Source: Gracilimonas sp964505215 (GTDB taxonomy: Bacteria > Bacteroidota > Rhodothermia > Balneolales > Balneolaceae). Taken from it: DNA of 64,000 bases. Below the pieces are notes generated by a model. The model ran no database searches. It was given only the letters and a program-made list of their open reading frames with translations, and was not told where the DNA came from. The DNA is taken from positions 124,001 to 188,000 of the forward strand of contig CAZDGU010000001.1 of the NCBI GenBank assembly GCA_964505215.1. The letters run 5' to 3'. A program made the translations under genes and the position numbers. Shown here one piece after another: positions 8,619 through 18,800 of the stretch; position 1 is the first letter of the stretch; every line of letters begins with the position of its first letter.

Positions 8619-11600
8619 ATGAGCATCCGCAACAATTTTATTAAAATTCTTTTCATAGCCTTCGTTGCGTTTGGCATGACGGCATTGGATGCGTATGGCC
8701 AAAATACTAAGTGGAATGGCTCGGTAAGTTCGGACTGGTTTGATGCTGCTAACTGGAGTAATGGAGTACCTACTTCTAATAGCAAAGCTACTATCAACTG
8801 GATTTCTTCCAGTAACTATGAGCCCATTATTACTGCCAATACTACTATCGATGAGCTTAGAATGGGTTCTAATAATCAAACCTTGAAAATTGCTGCCGGG
8901 ATAACATTAACAGTTAAAGAGGATATTGTGGTTGGCCACTCCGCAACCTTAGACGTGGGCGATGGACATTTAATTGTTAAAGGAGAAACCAGTACCGGCG
9001 GCAACATTAGTGTTGACGGGGGGAGCATAACTTTTGAAGAAGAATTTGAGTTTGATGGTGGCGGTACATTTACCGTTGGTACCGGAACGGTGAACATGAA
9101 TGATGAGTTTACTCAAGGCGGGGCTTCAGAGTTTAACCTTGGCAGTGGTACCATAAACATTCAGGGGGATACCGAATTTGAAGGAAGCGCAACCTTTAAT
9201 GCCGGCAGTGGAACTATCAATCTAACCCCCCCGGATGATGCGGAATTAGAGTTTAACGGTGGCTCTAACTTCAATGCTGATTCAAGTACGGTTAATATAA
9301 GCGGTGAAGTTGAAATTTCATCCTCCAGTAATCAGGATGCAACATTTTATAATTTGAACATCGAAGACGGAGCAGAAGTTACGGCCGACCTTGACGTAAC
9401 TGTTAATAACAACATGGATGTAGATGGTAATTCAGACTATAATCAAGAGCAGGGCACCAATCTTAACGTAATTGGAGATGTGACCGGAGAGCCCCAGGTT
9501 AGCGCACCTGCCCCCTACATTATTAATATTGAGATTATTGATGCTTCTACCATTAAAACCATTTTTAATATGGCGCTGGACCAATCAACAGCCACTTCTG
9601 CTTCTAATTATATTGTTAAATCCGCCATTTCCGGTAGCTCTTCCGTACTCGATAATATCAGCACCAACCCGGTTTTGGGCGGCAGCAATAATAACGAAGT
9701 AACTATTACTTTTGATAACCTGACCATCACTCAAAGCGGAGTGTATTATCTGCACGTGAAAAATGTTAAAAATACATCCGGTAAAAGAGTGAACAGTCCG
9801 CACGTTAAGCGATTTGGTTATCCCCCGCCACCTAAGTTTTATAGTCGCCAAAACGGCGACTGGAATACCAATTCAACGTGGTCAACGGTAAGCCATACCG
9901 GACCTGCCGCTAACAAACGTCCTGGAAATACCCAAAACTCCATTGCCATAATTGGTAACGGACACACCGTAACCGTTTCTACCGGAGCAACGCTGAACAA
10001 CGTGAATGCAGTGGAAGTGAAATCAGCTTCTAAATTGCTGGTTGACAATTCCGGCGTGCTGCAGCTGAGAGATTTGATTATTACCGGAGACGGCACTTTT
10101 GAAGTTGGAAATGGTAAAATCGGCATTGGTTCGCCCAACGGCATCAGCGCATCGGGAGCTACCGGAAACATTCAAACCGCTACCCGAATATTTTCTACCT
10201 CCGGCTCTTACGTTTATAACGGAAATACGGCTCAAATTACGGGCAGCGGACTTCCTGCAAAAGTAAATGATTTAGATATTGTTAATGTTCAGGATGTGCG
10301 TTTAACAAATAATGTTGAAGTTACAGGCACGCTTTATCTTTCCGCCGGTTCACTCATTATTCCATCCGGGAAAAACCTTATTGCCAATACAAAGAATATT
10401 TCTTCCGGAAACCTGAAAATGGAACACACCATCACCGGCACTACCGGCTGGCGACTGCTTTCTTCACCTTTGGCTACCACCTACGGTGACCTGCTTGATA
10501 AAACCGTTACTCAAGGTTATCCCGGAGCTTATTATTCAACCGGTTCTAATCCCGGCGATACGCTGCAGCCTAATGTTATGTGGTATGATGAAACCTATCA
10601 CACCAATTCTGCCGGACTTGCAGCCACCGATAACGATCGATGGAGAGCTCCCACCTCAGCTTCCACAAACCTAACGCCCGGGCGTGGCTTATATACCTTT
10701 ATTTTTGGTGATATTGATGCAGACCCTCTTTACAATGATATATTTCCGCTTCCTATCACCCTAACGGTAGAAGGTCAAGAAAACGAAGGTAACGGCTCGA
10801 AAGTTGATCTGAATGTAACTTACACCGCTACAGCTGATTCGGGCTGGAATTTAGTTGGAAATCCCTTTGCGGCCTCCATTGACTGGGATGATATCAGCAA
10901 CTGGAGTAAAACCAATATTGATCAAACTGTTTATGTATGGGATCCTGCCGTCAGCACCTTCAGAACCTGGAATGGCTCTACCGGTGATTTACCTTCGCAA
11001 GGGCTTTTAGCTCCTTTCCAAGGCTTTTGGGTGAAAGCAAACGGAGCAAATCCGGAACTTAAAGTATCTAAAGACGCCAAAACATTTGGCGGCACTTTTG
11101 TAGGAAAAATAAAAAGTCAGCCGGAAGTTCAACCCAAGATTTCCCTTCAAATAAGCACAGAAAATGGCCGGGAAGCTACTACCCACCTGATGTTTGCGGA
11201 GCATGCAAAATTGGGGAAAGACGAGTATGATGCCTACCGGCTTTTACCGCCGCCAACTATTGGATCATACGTAGCCATTAATACTTCTGCCCCGGATGGC
11301 ACACCATTTACCATAAACAATTTACCTCGCTACTTTGGTAAGCCCATAGAAATTCCTATTTATGTTGAAGCTTACCGGCATGGGCTTTCTGAAACCACTG
11401 ATTTAGAACTGAGCATTCAGCAGCTTGCCAATATACCGGAAGGCTGGACGGTGCAGCTGCAAGACAATAAGAGCAAATCTAAAATTGATCTCAGCCAAAT
11501 GCGTACGTATCGCTTTACGGCTAACAGTTCGGGCAAAGCAGCTCCCAATGCCAGCTTAAATAACAAACCGAAGGTTGTACAAAGCAACAAATCTTCTAAG

Positions 11601-11915
11601 CCTCGTTTTACCTTAATTATTTCGCCCGGTGAAGATGCAGCTGATTTACCTCAAGCTTTCAAGCTGGAGCAAAACTACCCGAATCCCTTCAACCCAACTA
11701 CAAACATTCAGTTTGATCTTGCGTTGCAATCCTACGCCGAACTCACTGTCTTTGATATGTTGGGACGAAAAGTGGAAACTCTGGTGAATAAAGAATTGCA
11801 AGCAGGAACGCATACCTTTACCTGGAATGCCGGCAACGTTTCCAGCGGCATTTACCTGTACCGATTGGTGACACCCGACCATGTTACCACTAAGAAAATG
11901 ACGCTTATTAAGTAA
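8619..11915 (+). CDS. Large secreted repeat protein with T9SS sorting tail (cargo 2)
   Basis: A 1098-aa paralogue of the preceding protein with the same order of parts: signal peptide (ending AYGQ), a shorter beta-helix-like repeat region (about 29-294), an Ig-like domain (about 298-400), a second repeat segment (about 406-600), the shared module (about 608-829) and a T9SS type A tail (about 1015-1098, NYPNPFNP ... DMLGRKV). The two proteins are similar along most of their length, so tandem duplication is likely, with loss or gain of repeats in the first part. A TATTTTTG motif at 8563-8570, 48 bases before the ATG, fits the Bacteroidota -7 element. The gene is separated from cargo 1 by 244 bases with no clear terminator. 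The function is unknown beyond surface display. Confidence 0.84.
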   Translation: MSIRNNFIKILFIAFVAFGMTALDAYGQNTKWNGSVSSDWFDAANWSNGVPTSNSKATINWISSSNYEPIITANTTIDELRMGSNNQTLKIAAGITLTVKEDIVVGHSATLDVGDGHLIVKGETSTGGNISVDGGSITFEEEFEFDGGGTFTVGTGTVNMNDEFTQGGASEFNLGSGTINIQGDTEFEGSATFNAGSGTINLTPPDDAELEFNGGSNFNADSSTVNISGEVEISSSSNQDATFYNLNIEDGAEVTADLDVTVNNNMDVDGNSDYNQEQGTNLNVIGDVTGEPQVSAPAPYIINIEIIDASTIKTIFNMALDQSTATSASNYIVKSAISGSSSVLDNISTNPVLGGSNNNEVTITFDNLTITQSGVYYLHVKNVKNTSGKRVNSPHVKRFGYPPPPKFYSRQNGDWNTNSTWSTVSHTGPAANKRPGNTQNSIAIIGNGHTVTVSTGATLNNVNAVEVKSASKLLVDNSGVLQLRDLIITGDGTFEVGNGKIGIGSPNGISASGATGNIQTATRIFSTSGSYVYNGNTAQITGSGLPAKVNDLDIVNVQDVRLTNNVEVTGTLYLSAGSLIIPSGKNLIANTKNISSGNLKMEHTITGTTGWRLLSSPLATTYGDLLDKTVTQGYPGAYYSTGSNPGDTLQPNVMWYDETYHTNSAGLAATDNDRWRAPTSASTNLTPGRGLYTFIFGDIDADPLYNDIFPLPITLTVEGQENEGNGSKVDLNVTYTATADSGWNLVGNPFAASIDWDDISNWSKTNIDQTVYVWDPAVSTFRTWNGSTGDLPSQGLLAPFQGFWVKANGANPELKVSKDAKTFGGTFVGKIKSQPEVQPKISLQISTENGREATTHLMFAEHAKLGKDEYDAYRLLPPPTIGSYVAINTSAPDGTPFTINNLPRYFGKPIEIPIYVEAYRHGLSETTDLELSIQQLANIPEGWTVQLQDNKSKSKIDLSQMRTYRFTANSSGKAAPNASLNNKPKVVQSNKSSKPRFTLIISPGEDAADLPQAFKLEQNYPNPFNPTTNIQFDLALQSYAELTVFDMLGRKVETLVNKELQAGTHTFTWNAGNVSSGIYLYRLVTPDHVTTKKMTLIK

Positions 11916-12140
11916 TGTAGTGGCGGAATCTCTTTGATTCAATTTGGGATACAAACCAATGAAGCTGTGTGAGCGGAAATTACATGTTAAGCATCCGCCA
12001 CCAACACCTCTCGAAATTCATTCAGCGAGGTGTTGAAACAATGCACTCTCCTCAAGGAGAGACTTACATTTGAACAGGAAAAGCTATGTTCTTACTAAAG
12101 CTAAAACTGTTAAAAACGACCAAGAAAAAGTCCTTCCTTG

Positions 12141-12316
12141 AGGAAGGTGCTGGCAGATATTGGCAGCACTGCAATTCCATTCCCAATACTTACTTTCAAC
12201 CCAATCCTGATCACTGTAAACTGCTCCCTGTTCACTGAACTTGGTTGCCGTTAATATCCGGCAGACCGCTTCAAGGCGTATTCAGTCAACCTAATCATTT
12301 CCAGCGGTCAGACGGA
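12141..12316 (+). repeat. Intergenic repeat R3, copy a
   Basis: It matches 48684-48858 in the same orientation along about 175 bases, including CACTGCAATTCCAT, AATCCTGATCACTGTAAACT, CTGCTCCCTGTTCACTG and AGCGGTCAGACGG. The second half holds CCGCTTCAAG(G/A)CGTATTC. A fragment with CGTCAGACGG lies near 23850-23880. Confidence 0.7.
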
Positions 12317-12320
12317 AACT

Positions 12321-12408
12321 TTTGCGAGGCGTGATTTTGTAGAACCGTCTTTTTATGTAAACCGCCGAAGCAATCTCGGGAATATGGCAGCTAATTTTAC
12401 CTACGCCC
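12321..12408 (-). repeat. Intergenic repeat R1, truncated copy F
   Basis: The reverse-oriented end of an R1 unit: TTTGCGAGGCG, then CCGCCGAAGCAATCTCGGGAA and a terminal TACGCCC. The half that carries the second hairpin and GCAGTCTCG is absent. Confidence 0.65.
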
Positions 12409-12540
12409 ACCTTGGCTCCATTTTTGGTGTTGTACCGGGATTGTCTAGAATTTAGTGGATTTATAGGATTAGCAACTATCAAACAGCGCACCCGGTGTTA
12501 ATTAGCTATTTAACTCAAAAAAATACAGCTATATAACAAC

Positions 12541-12665
12541 GCGCCCTCCCCTTGCGAAGGAGGAGCCAGAGGAGGTCGAAATGGTGGAGTTTACTCGCAT
12601 ATATTTTCATGAAATGATATGATTTGCGATAGACCGAGCGACCGATTTGTGATGGACGATTTTTG
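12541..12665 (+). repeat. Intergenic repeat R4, copy b
   Basis: The inverted counterpart of 1745-1865: it begins CCCTCCCCTTGCGAAGGAGGAG and ends with a GACCGAGCGACCGATTTGTG block. The order and spacing of the blocks are the same as in copy a. Confidence 0.7.
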
Positions 12666-12820
12666 GGAATTGGTTATTTGGTATCGAATTTTAGCTGATA
12701 GCTGAATCCTTACACCCCTCATTAACAATAGCCAAGTAAAAGTTAGAAATAGCTAACTAATCAATTTTTTTTATTCCCTATAAGTATATTCTGCAAAAGG
12801 TTTAGTGTTTATATACACAT

Positions 12821-15800
12821 TTGAAAATAAGACACACACTCTATATAGCCATAGGTTCATTCTTTGCTTTCAGTTTGATTGCAGAAATGGCTTTTGGTCA
12901 GGTTCCGGGATACAACAATCGTAAAAAATTTAAAGTAAACAGCTCTTGGGTTCAGGGTGCTTCCGCTCATAGCAACTTTCCGGTATTAGTAAATTTAACA
13001 GATACGGATTTCCGGAGTACCGGCAACGGCAGCGGTGTAGAAAGTCCCAACGGATACGATATTGTATTTACCTCGGCAGATGGCACCACGGCTCTGGATC
13101 ACGACTTAGAAGCTTACAATGCAGCAACCGGAGAAATCATATTTTGGGTACGCTTTCCTTCCCTGAGTGCATCTTCCGATACAGAGTTCTTTATTTATTA
13201 TGGAAATGCCTCCCAAACTGTTGACCAATCCGTTGCCTCTACCTGGGATACAAATTACCAGATGGTGCTGCACATGGATGATCTGGCTGATGCCACCTCA
13301 AAAAGCAACAACGGTACTAATCACGGAACAAGCAGCACTACAGGCGTTATTGGTAATGCTCGTTCTTTTGCCGCAAACAATAATGATTACATTTCCGTAG
13401 CTGACAACCCAACTTTGGACCTCACCACAGATATTACCATTTCTTTTTGGGTGAATGCCAACAATTTCGGCTCCACTCCTGACCTTGTTACAAAAGGCAC
13501 CTATACCCAGGCATACTCATCCTGGATTAGAGGAAACGGCACCTTGCGATTATCTACAAATGGGAATACCATAACTTCCTCAAGCAGTATCAGCTCTGGA
13601 AGCCAAACCTACATTACCTTCACAAAAAACACATCCGGACGGGCCATCTATATAAATGGCAGTCCAAGCGGTTCTGACAATAATACCACCAACTTCAACA
13701 CCAACAATAACCCGCTGTATATATCTACCAACGGATATCCCATAAACGGTATGGTAGATGAAGTGCGCATATCAAATATTGCCCGAAGTGCAAATTGGGT
13801 AGCCACCGAATATAACAACCAAAACAATCCCTCTGCCTTTATAACTGAAATTGCTGATCCGCCTTCATTATCGACTATTGAAAGCCTTCCCCAAAGTTTT
13901 TTTAGCGGTGGCTCACCGGTATTTATAACCTCCTCTTTAACCGTTTCTCATCCCAGTATCACAAACCTGCAAAGCGCCACGGTTGAAGTTACCGGAAACT
14001 ACATCAATACAGAAGATGTGCTGGCTTTTACTAATCAAAATGGAATTACCGGAAGCTGGAACTCGGGAACCGGAATATTATCGCTTTCAGGAACTGCCAC
14101 TTTAGCACAATATGAAGCCGTTTTACAGTCTGTAACTTATAATAACACGAACAGTTCAAACCCAAATCAGAGCACCCGAACGGTTTCTTTTACGGTGAAT
14201 GATGGATCTGATAATTCCAATTCCGTGAGCAGAACCATTAACATCATCACAGCTTATTCTGATTTATCTACGGATATTCAGAACCCTGTTTTTCACTTTG
14301 ATGCACAGGACGTAAACGGAGATTTGAATCTTGGCAATCAGCCCGCAGATGGCTCGTTAGTTGCAACATGGGGAGACCGCTCTGATAACGCTTTAGGCTC
14401 GGGACCGGATCTTTCCGCAACGAATGCTTCCGCATCCGATCAGCCCATTTTTAATTCAATGTACTTCGGTGAGCGTGGCGGAATATTGTGGGACGGAACT
14501 AATGATAATTTGAATCTCCCAACTAACGCTATATTAAATAATGGAACTTTTAACCAAAAGTCATTTGGAATCGTTTTCAGAACCGGCTCGTCTGTTGACG
14601 GGCTTCAAATAGTTTATGAACAGGGTAACAATGAATATGGGTATCAAATTAGCATAAAAGACGGTAATGCTTATGCATATACCTACAGCTATTTCTGGGG
14701 ATTCTTTCCTATTGATAACAGCACTATAAACCTAGGTTCTGTTGAGCCTAATGAAAGTTATATAGTTATAGCCACGCATGATGCTACTTCCGGCTCAGGA
14801 GCCAATCAAACCTGGAAAGCCTCTATCAATGGTGGGGCTGTGCAAACAACTACAGGAGTTGGAGCACGAGAGGCCCATGCAAGTGCACCTGTAATTGGGG
14901 CAGAAAACAGTACCCGAGATCCCGTTACCTTCGCCAACAATCCATCGGGCACCAATAACTTCAGCGGATATATTGGAGAATTTGCCTCCTGGAATACCTC
15001 TTTCAGTGAATCTGAGATTCTCAGCGTTTATAATTATTTATGTGATAAATGGTGTAACGAGCCTCCCGTTTTAGCTGCCATAGAACAAACCGATCTTGAT
15101 TTTACTGAAGGTGGTTCCCCAACCTCGGTCACCTCTTCAATAACCGTTTCTGACACAGATAATACTACCATTGATAGCGCCAAAGTTTACATTTCCGCTA
15201 ACTTTCAGTCTTCCGAAGACGTGCTCGATTTTACGGCCGTGGGTAATATCACCGGCAGTTATAGCTCTACAACGGGTCTTTTACTGTTGACGGGAACCGA
15301 CAGCAAAGCGAATTATCAAACGGCGTTACGCTCGGTTACGTATCAAAACACCAATGCCGTAAATCCCTCTACCGCACTGCGAACGGTTAGTTTTGAGGTA
15401 TATGACTGGGATGATGTTAGCAGCAGCATCTCTCGAAATGTTAATGTAATTGGTATAAATAGCAGTCCCACGCTGTCGGGCATTACCGGGGGCGTGCTTA
15501 CTTATAATGAAGGAAGCGGACCGGTGAATGGAAGCGCCGCCTTTAACGTGTCCATTACTGATGTGGACGATGTTAATATGGAGGGTGCGGAAATTGAGAT
15601 TACGAACAATTATACTTTAGGGGAAGATGTACTGGGCTTTGTGAGCCAAAACGGAATCTCAGGCAGCTGGAATTCCATAACAGCTGTATTAACTCTTACG
15701 GGAACGGCATCTATCGCCAGCTATGAAGCGGCCTTAGAAGCTGTTACCTACGAAAACATTAGCGCAGACCCGGTAGAACTTACCCGAACCATTTCCTTTA

Positions 15801-18800
15801 CGGTGAATGATGGAGATAACAACAGTAACACCCAATCCAGAGATCTTCAGGTGGTTGCAACCAACTCCAAGCCTGTGTTATCCAATATTGAAACCAGCAG
15901 ACTTACTTATCAGAATGCACCTATCCAAATAACTCAAACCCTTGAAGTTTCTGATCCTGACGACACGCAGTTAGACAGTGCCTGGGTTTCCATCACCCAA
16001 AACTTCAAAACTTCTGAAGACTCCCTCCTTTTTACTGATATTTTTGGAATTTCGGGAACTTACAATACCGGCACCGGAAAGCTGAGGCTAACGGGAACAG
16101 CTTCTTTAAATGATTATCAATCAGCGTTGAGAACGGTTTTATATGACAATTATGCGACTATCCCCACCGGGCCGGAGCGGGAAATCAGCTTTACTGCTTT
16201 TGATGGGCAACTGGCAAGTGATGCTTCTACACGGCTGATTGAGGTGAATGCCGTAGAGGCTATTAACGGGCTGGAAGTTTGGCTGCGGGCTGATGCGGGA
16301 GTAGTGACCAGCGGCAGTCAGGTGGTTTCCTGGGAAGATCAGAGCGGTAATAACAACCATTTTGCAGGAATGACAGGTGCCGGAACGCGCCCCACTGCAG
16401 TTTCTTCTTCCTCATCTTTAAACAATAAACCATCGGTAAATTTTGCCGGAAATGGCGATTTCTTTGAAGACGCTGACGGTGAGAACTATATAAATGGATC
16501 GTCTGAGTTTACCATTTTCTTAGTGCACAAATCGAATCAAACCAACACCGATCGCGGGCTGTTTATTGCCGAAACTCCGGCCGGGGAAGATAAAACGCTA
16601 ACCATTCGGTATGATGCCTCCGGTGCAAATAATAACGGCTCGTTTACCAACGTAGTAAAAACCGGAATTCTCAGTAACTCTCCGGCCAATCAATTAGAAA
16701 GCTTTTCTGACATTCAAACCACAAAAGGCCAAATTATCAGTTACCAATGGCAAAGTGGAAATACCTATGATATTTTTATTGACGGGATTTTGAATAACCC
16801 CAGCGCGGCCGGTCCCCCTCCTACGGGAACCATTTCAGGCGCCGGAACAGCTATTGTAGGCAAAGGAGGCAAAGATCATCCTAATGGAACGAACCAAAGC
16901 TGGGATGGAGAAATTGCTGAATTTATTTACTATGGCAGGCTGCTAACCCAGCCGGAAAGAGAAAAAGTGGAAGACTATTTATCTGAAAAATACAGCCTTT
17001 CCATTCGGAAAATAACGCCTGCATCAGGTGGAGAGCAAATTTCAGCTGATAATGCTAACGCAACATATACGGCATTAACAGGTCCAATTATTAAAGAAGG
17101 GTTTGCCGGCGAGTTATCCTCAGGCGGAACCATTGTACTTGAAGCTCCCTCCGGATTTGAGTGGAATACGGGAGCCGCCCCATCGGTATCCACTTCGTCT
17201 GTTTATGGCGGCAGCACAACCCTTGCGGCATCATTCACCGGCATCACAGCCACTCAAGCTACCTTCACCGTAAACACCGCCTCCGGATCCAACCCAGGTC
17301 AGGTTGAAATTTCAGGTTTACAAGTCCGCCCCACTACCGGAATATTACCAAACTCAGGAAATATCACCAATAGCGGAACTACGGCTTTGGGAGCCTCAAC
17401 AAATTATGGCTCACTTGCTATGGTTGCAGGCGCCGCCGACAGCCTGATTATTGCCCAGCAACCTTCGGCCAGTAACGTAAATACTTCCATATCACCTGCC
17501 ATTCGCGTTCAGTTGGCCGACCAGTATGGAAATCACGTGATGCAGTCGGCAACCTCCGTCAGCATGAGCTTATCTACGGGAACGGGCACACTTTCCGGTA
17601 CCAATCCTGTTTCAACAAATTCGCTGGGAATTGCCGACTTCTCAGATTTACAAATTGATGCCACAGGCACCAAAAAATTAACGGCTTCAAGCACCGGCCT
17701 AAAAAGCACTGAAAGTGCGGCATTCAACATCGTAAATGCGGGCGTGCTTACCGGTTTTACTGTTGAAAGAGTGCCATCAGGAAACATCAGTCCAAAATTA
17801 GCCGGACAAGATTTCAACATAAAAATAACGGCCGTTGACGGTTCGGGAACTGCCGTAACTACTTTTTCGGGCAGTGTTGTACTCACCTCATCGTGCAGCA
17901 TGGGCAAAGGCCAGGGAACCACGGCTAATTTCAGCTCCGGCGAGCTTTCCTCATTAACGGTAAATGTAACAAGTATTGGGAACTGCACCCTAACCGCAAC
18001 CAACTCCGCCGGCTCAGAGTCGGGCACAAGTAATGCATTCAGCGTTTCGCCCGGGGTGATTAGTGAGGCAGCCTCGGTTATAACAGCCTCACCAACCGTA
18101 ATTTTAAACGACGGCTCCAGCACTTCTACCATAACACTTCAGGCAAAAGATGCTTATGGAAATAACATTACAACGGGAGGCGAAACCGTTGTATTCAGTA
18201 CTAATCATGGCTCTGTTGGCAGTGTAACGGATAATGTAAACGGCGCTTACACGGCAACCTTAACCTCATCAACGGCTGAGGTTGTGGCCACTGTTACCGG
18301 CACCATTAATGGAAATGCCGTTACCGATAACGCCTCGGTTGAGTTCGCTAATTTCAGCCATATCTGGGAAAGTCAGCTGGGTTCTGTATCTGATGCCACC
18401 AACTGGTACGATCCCGATAACTGGAACGTCAATTCGGTGCCTTCCTCCTCTTCGGTGATACTTGTACCCGCCAGTCCGGCTGTAGGGAATGAATTTCCTG
18501 TAGTAAATCAGCCCAACACGGTCGTTTCAGCACTGTCTTTGGAAGCAAATGCCAGCTTAACGGTTTCAGGAAGTACCAACTTCACCGTTTCAGGTGATGT
18601 AACCGGCGATGGTAATATTTTAGGCAGTAATAATGATGTGTTATCTGTGGGGGGAAATTTAGACATACAGGGCGTTTCTTTGGGAACCGTGATTTTTAAT
18701 GGCAGCTCTGATCAGGAGCTTATAAGCCCCAACAGTTTCGGAAATATCGAAATTGATAATCCCGGCACCGTTTCTATTTCAGCTGATTTAACCATAACAA

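Larger units (their letters stand above)
11916..12820. other. Intergenic repeat mosaic between cargo 2 and cargo 3
   Basis: No gene is supported in these 905 bases. They contain R3 (12141-12316), a truncated reversed R1 (12321-12408), an AATCC/CCGGGATT-type element (about 12425-12475) and R4 (12541-12665). The last 150 bases are AT-rich and precede the TTG start of cargo 3. Confidence 0.65.
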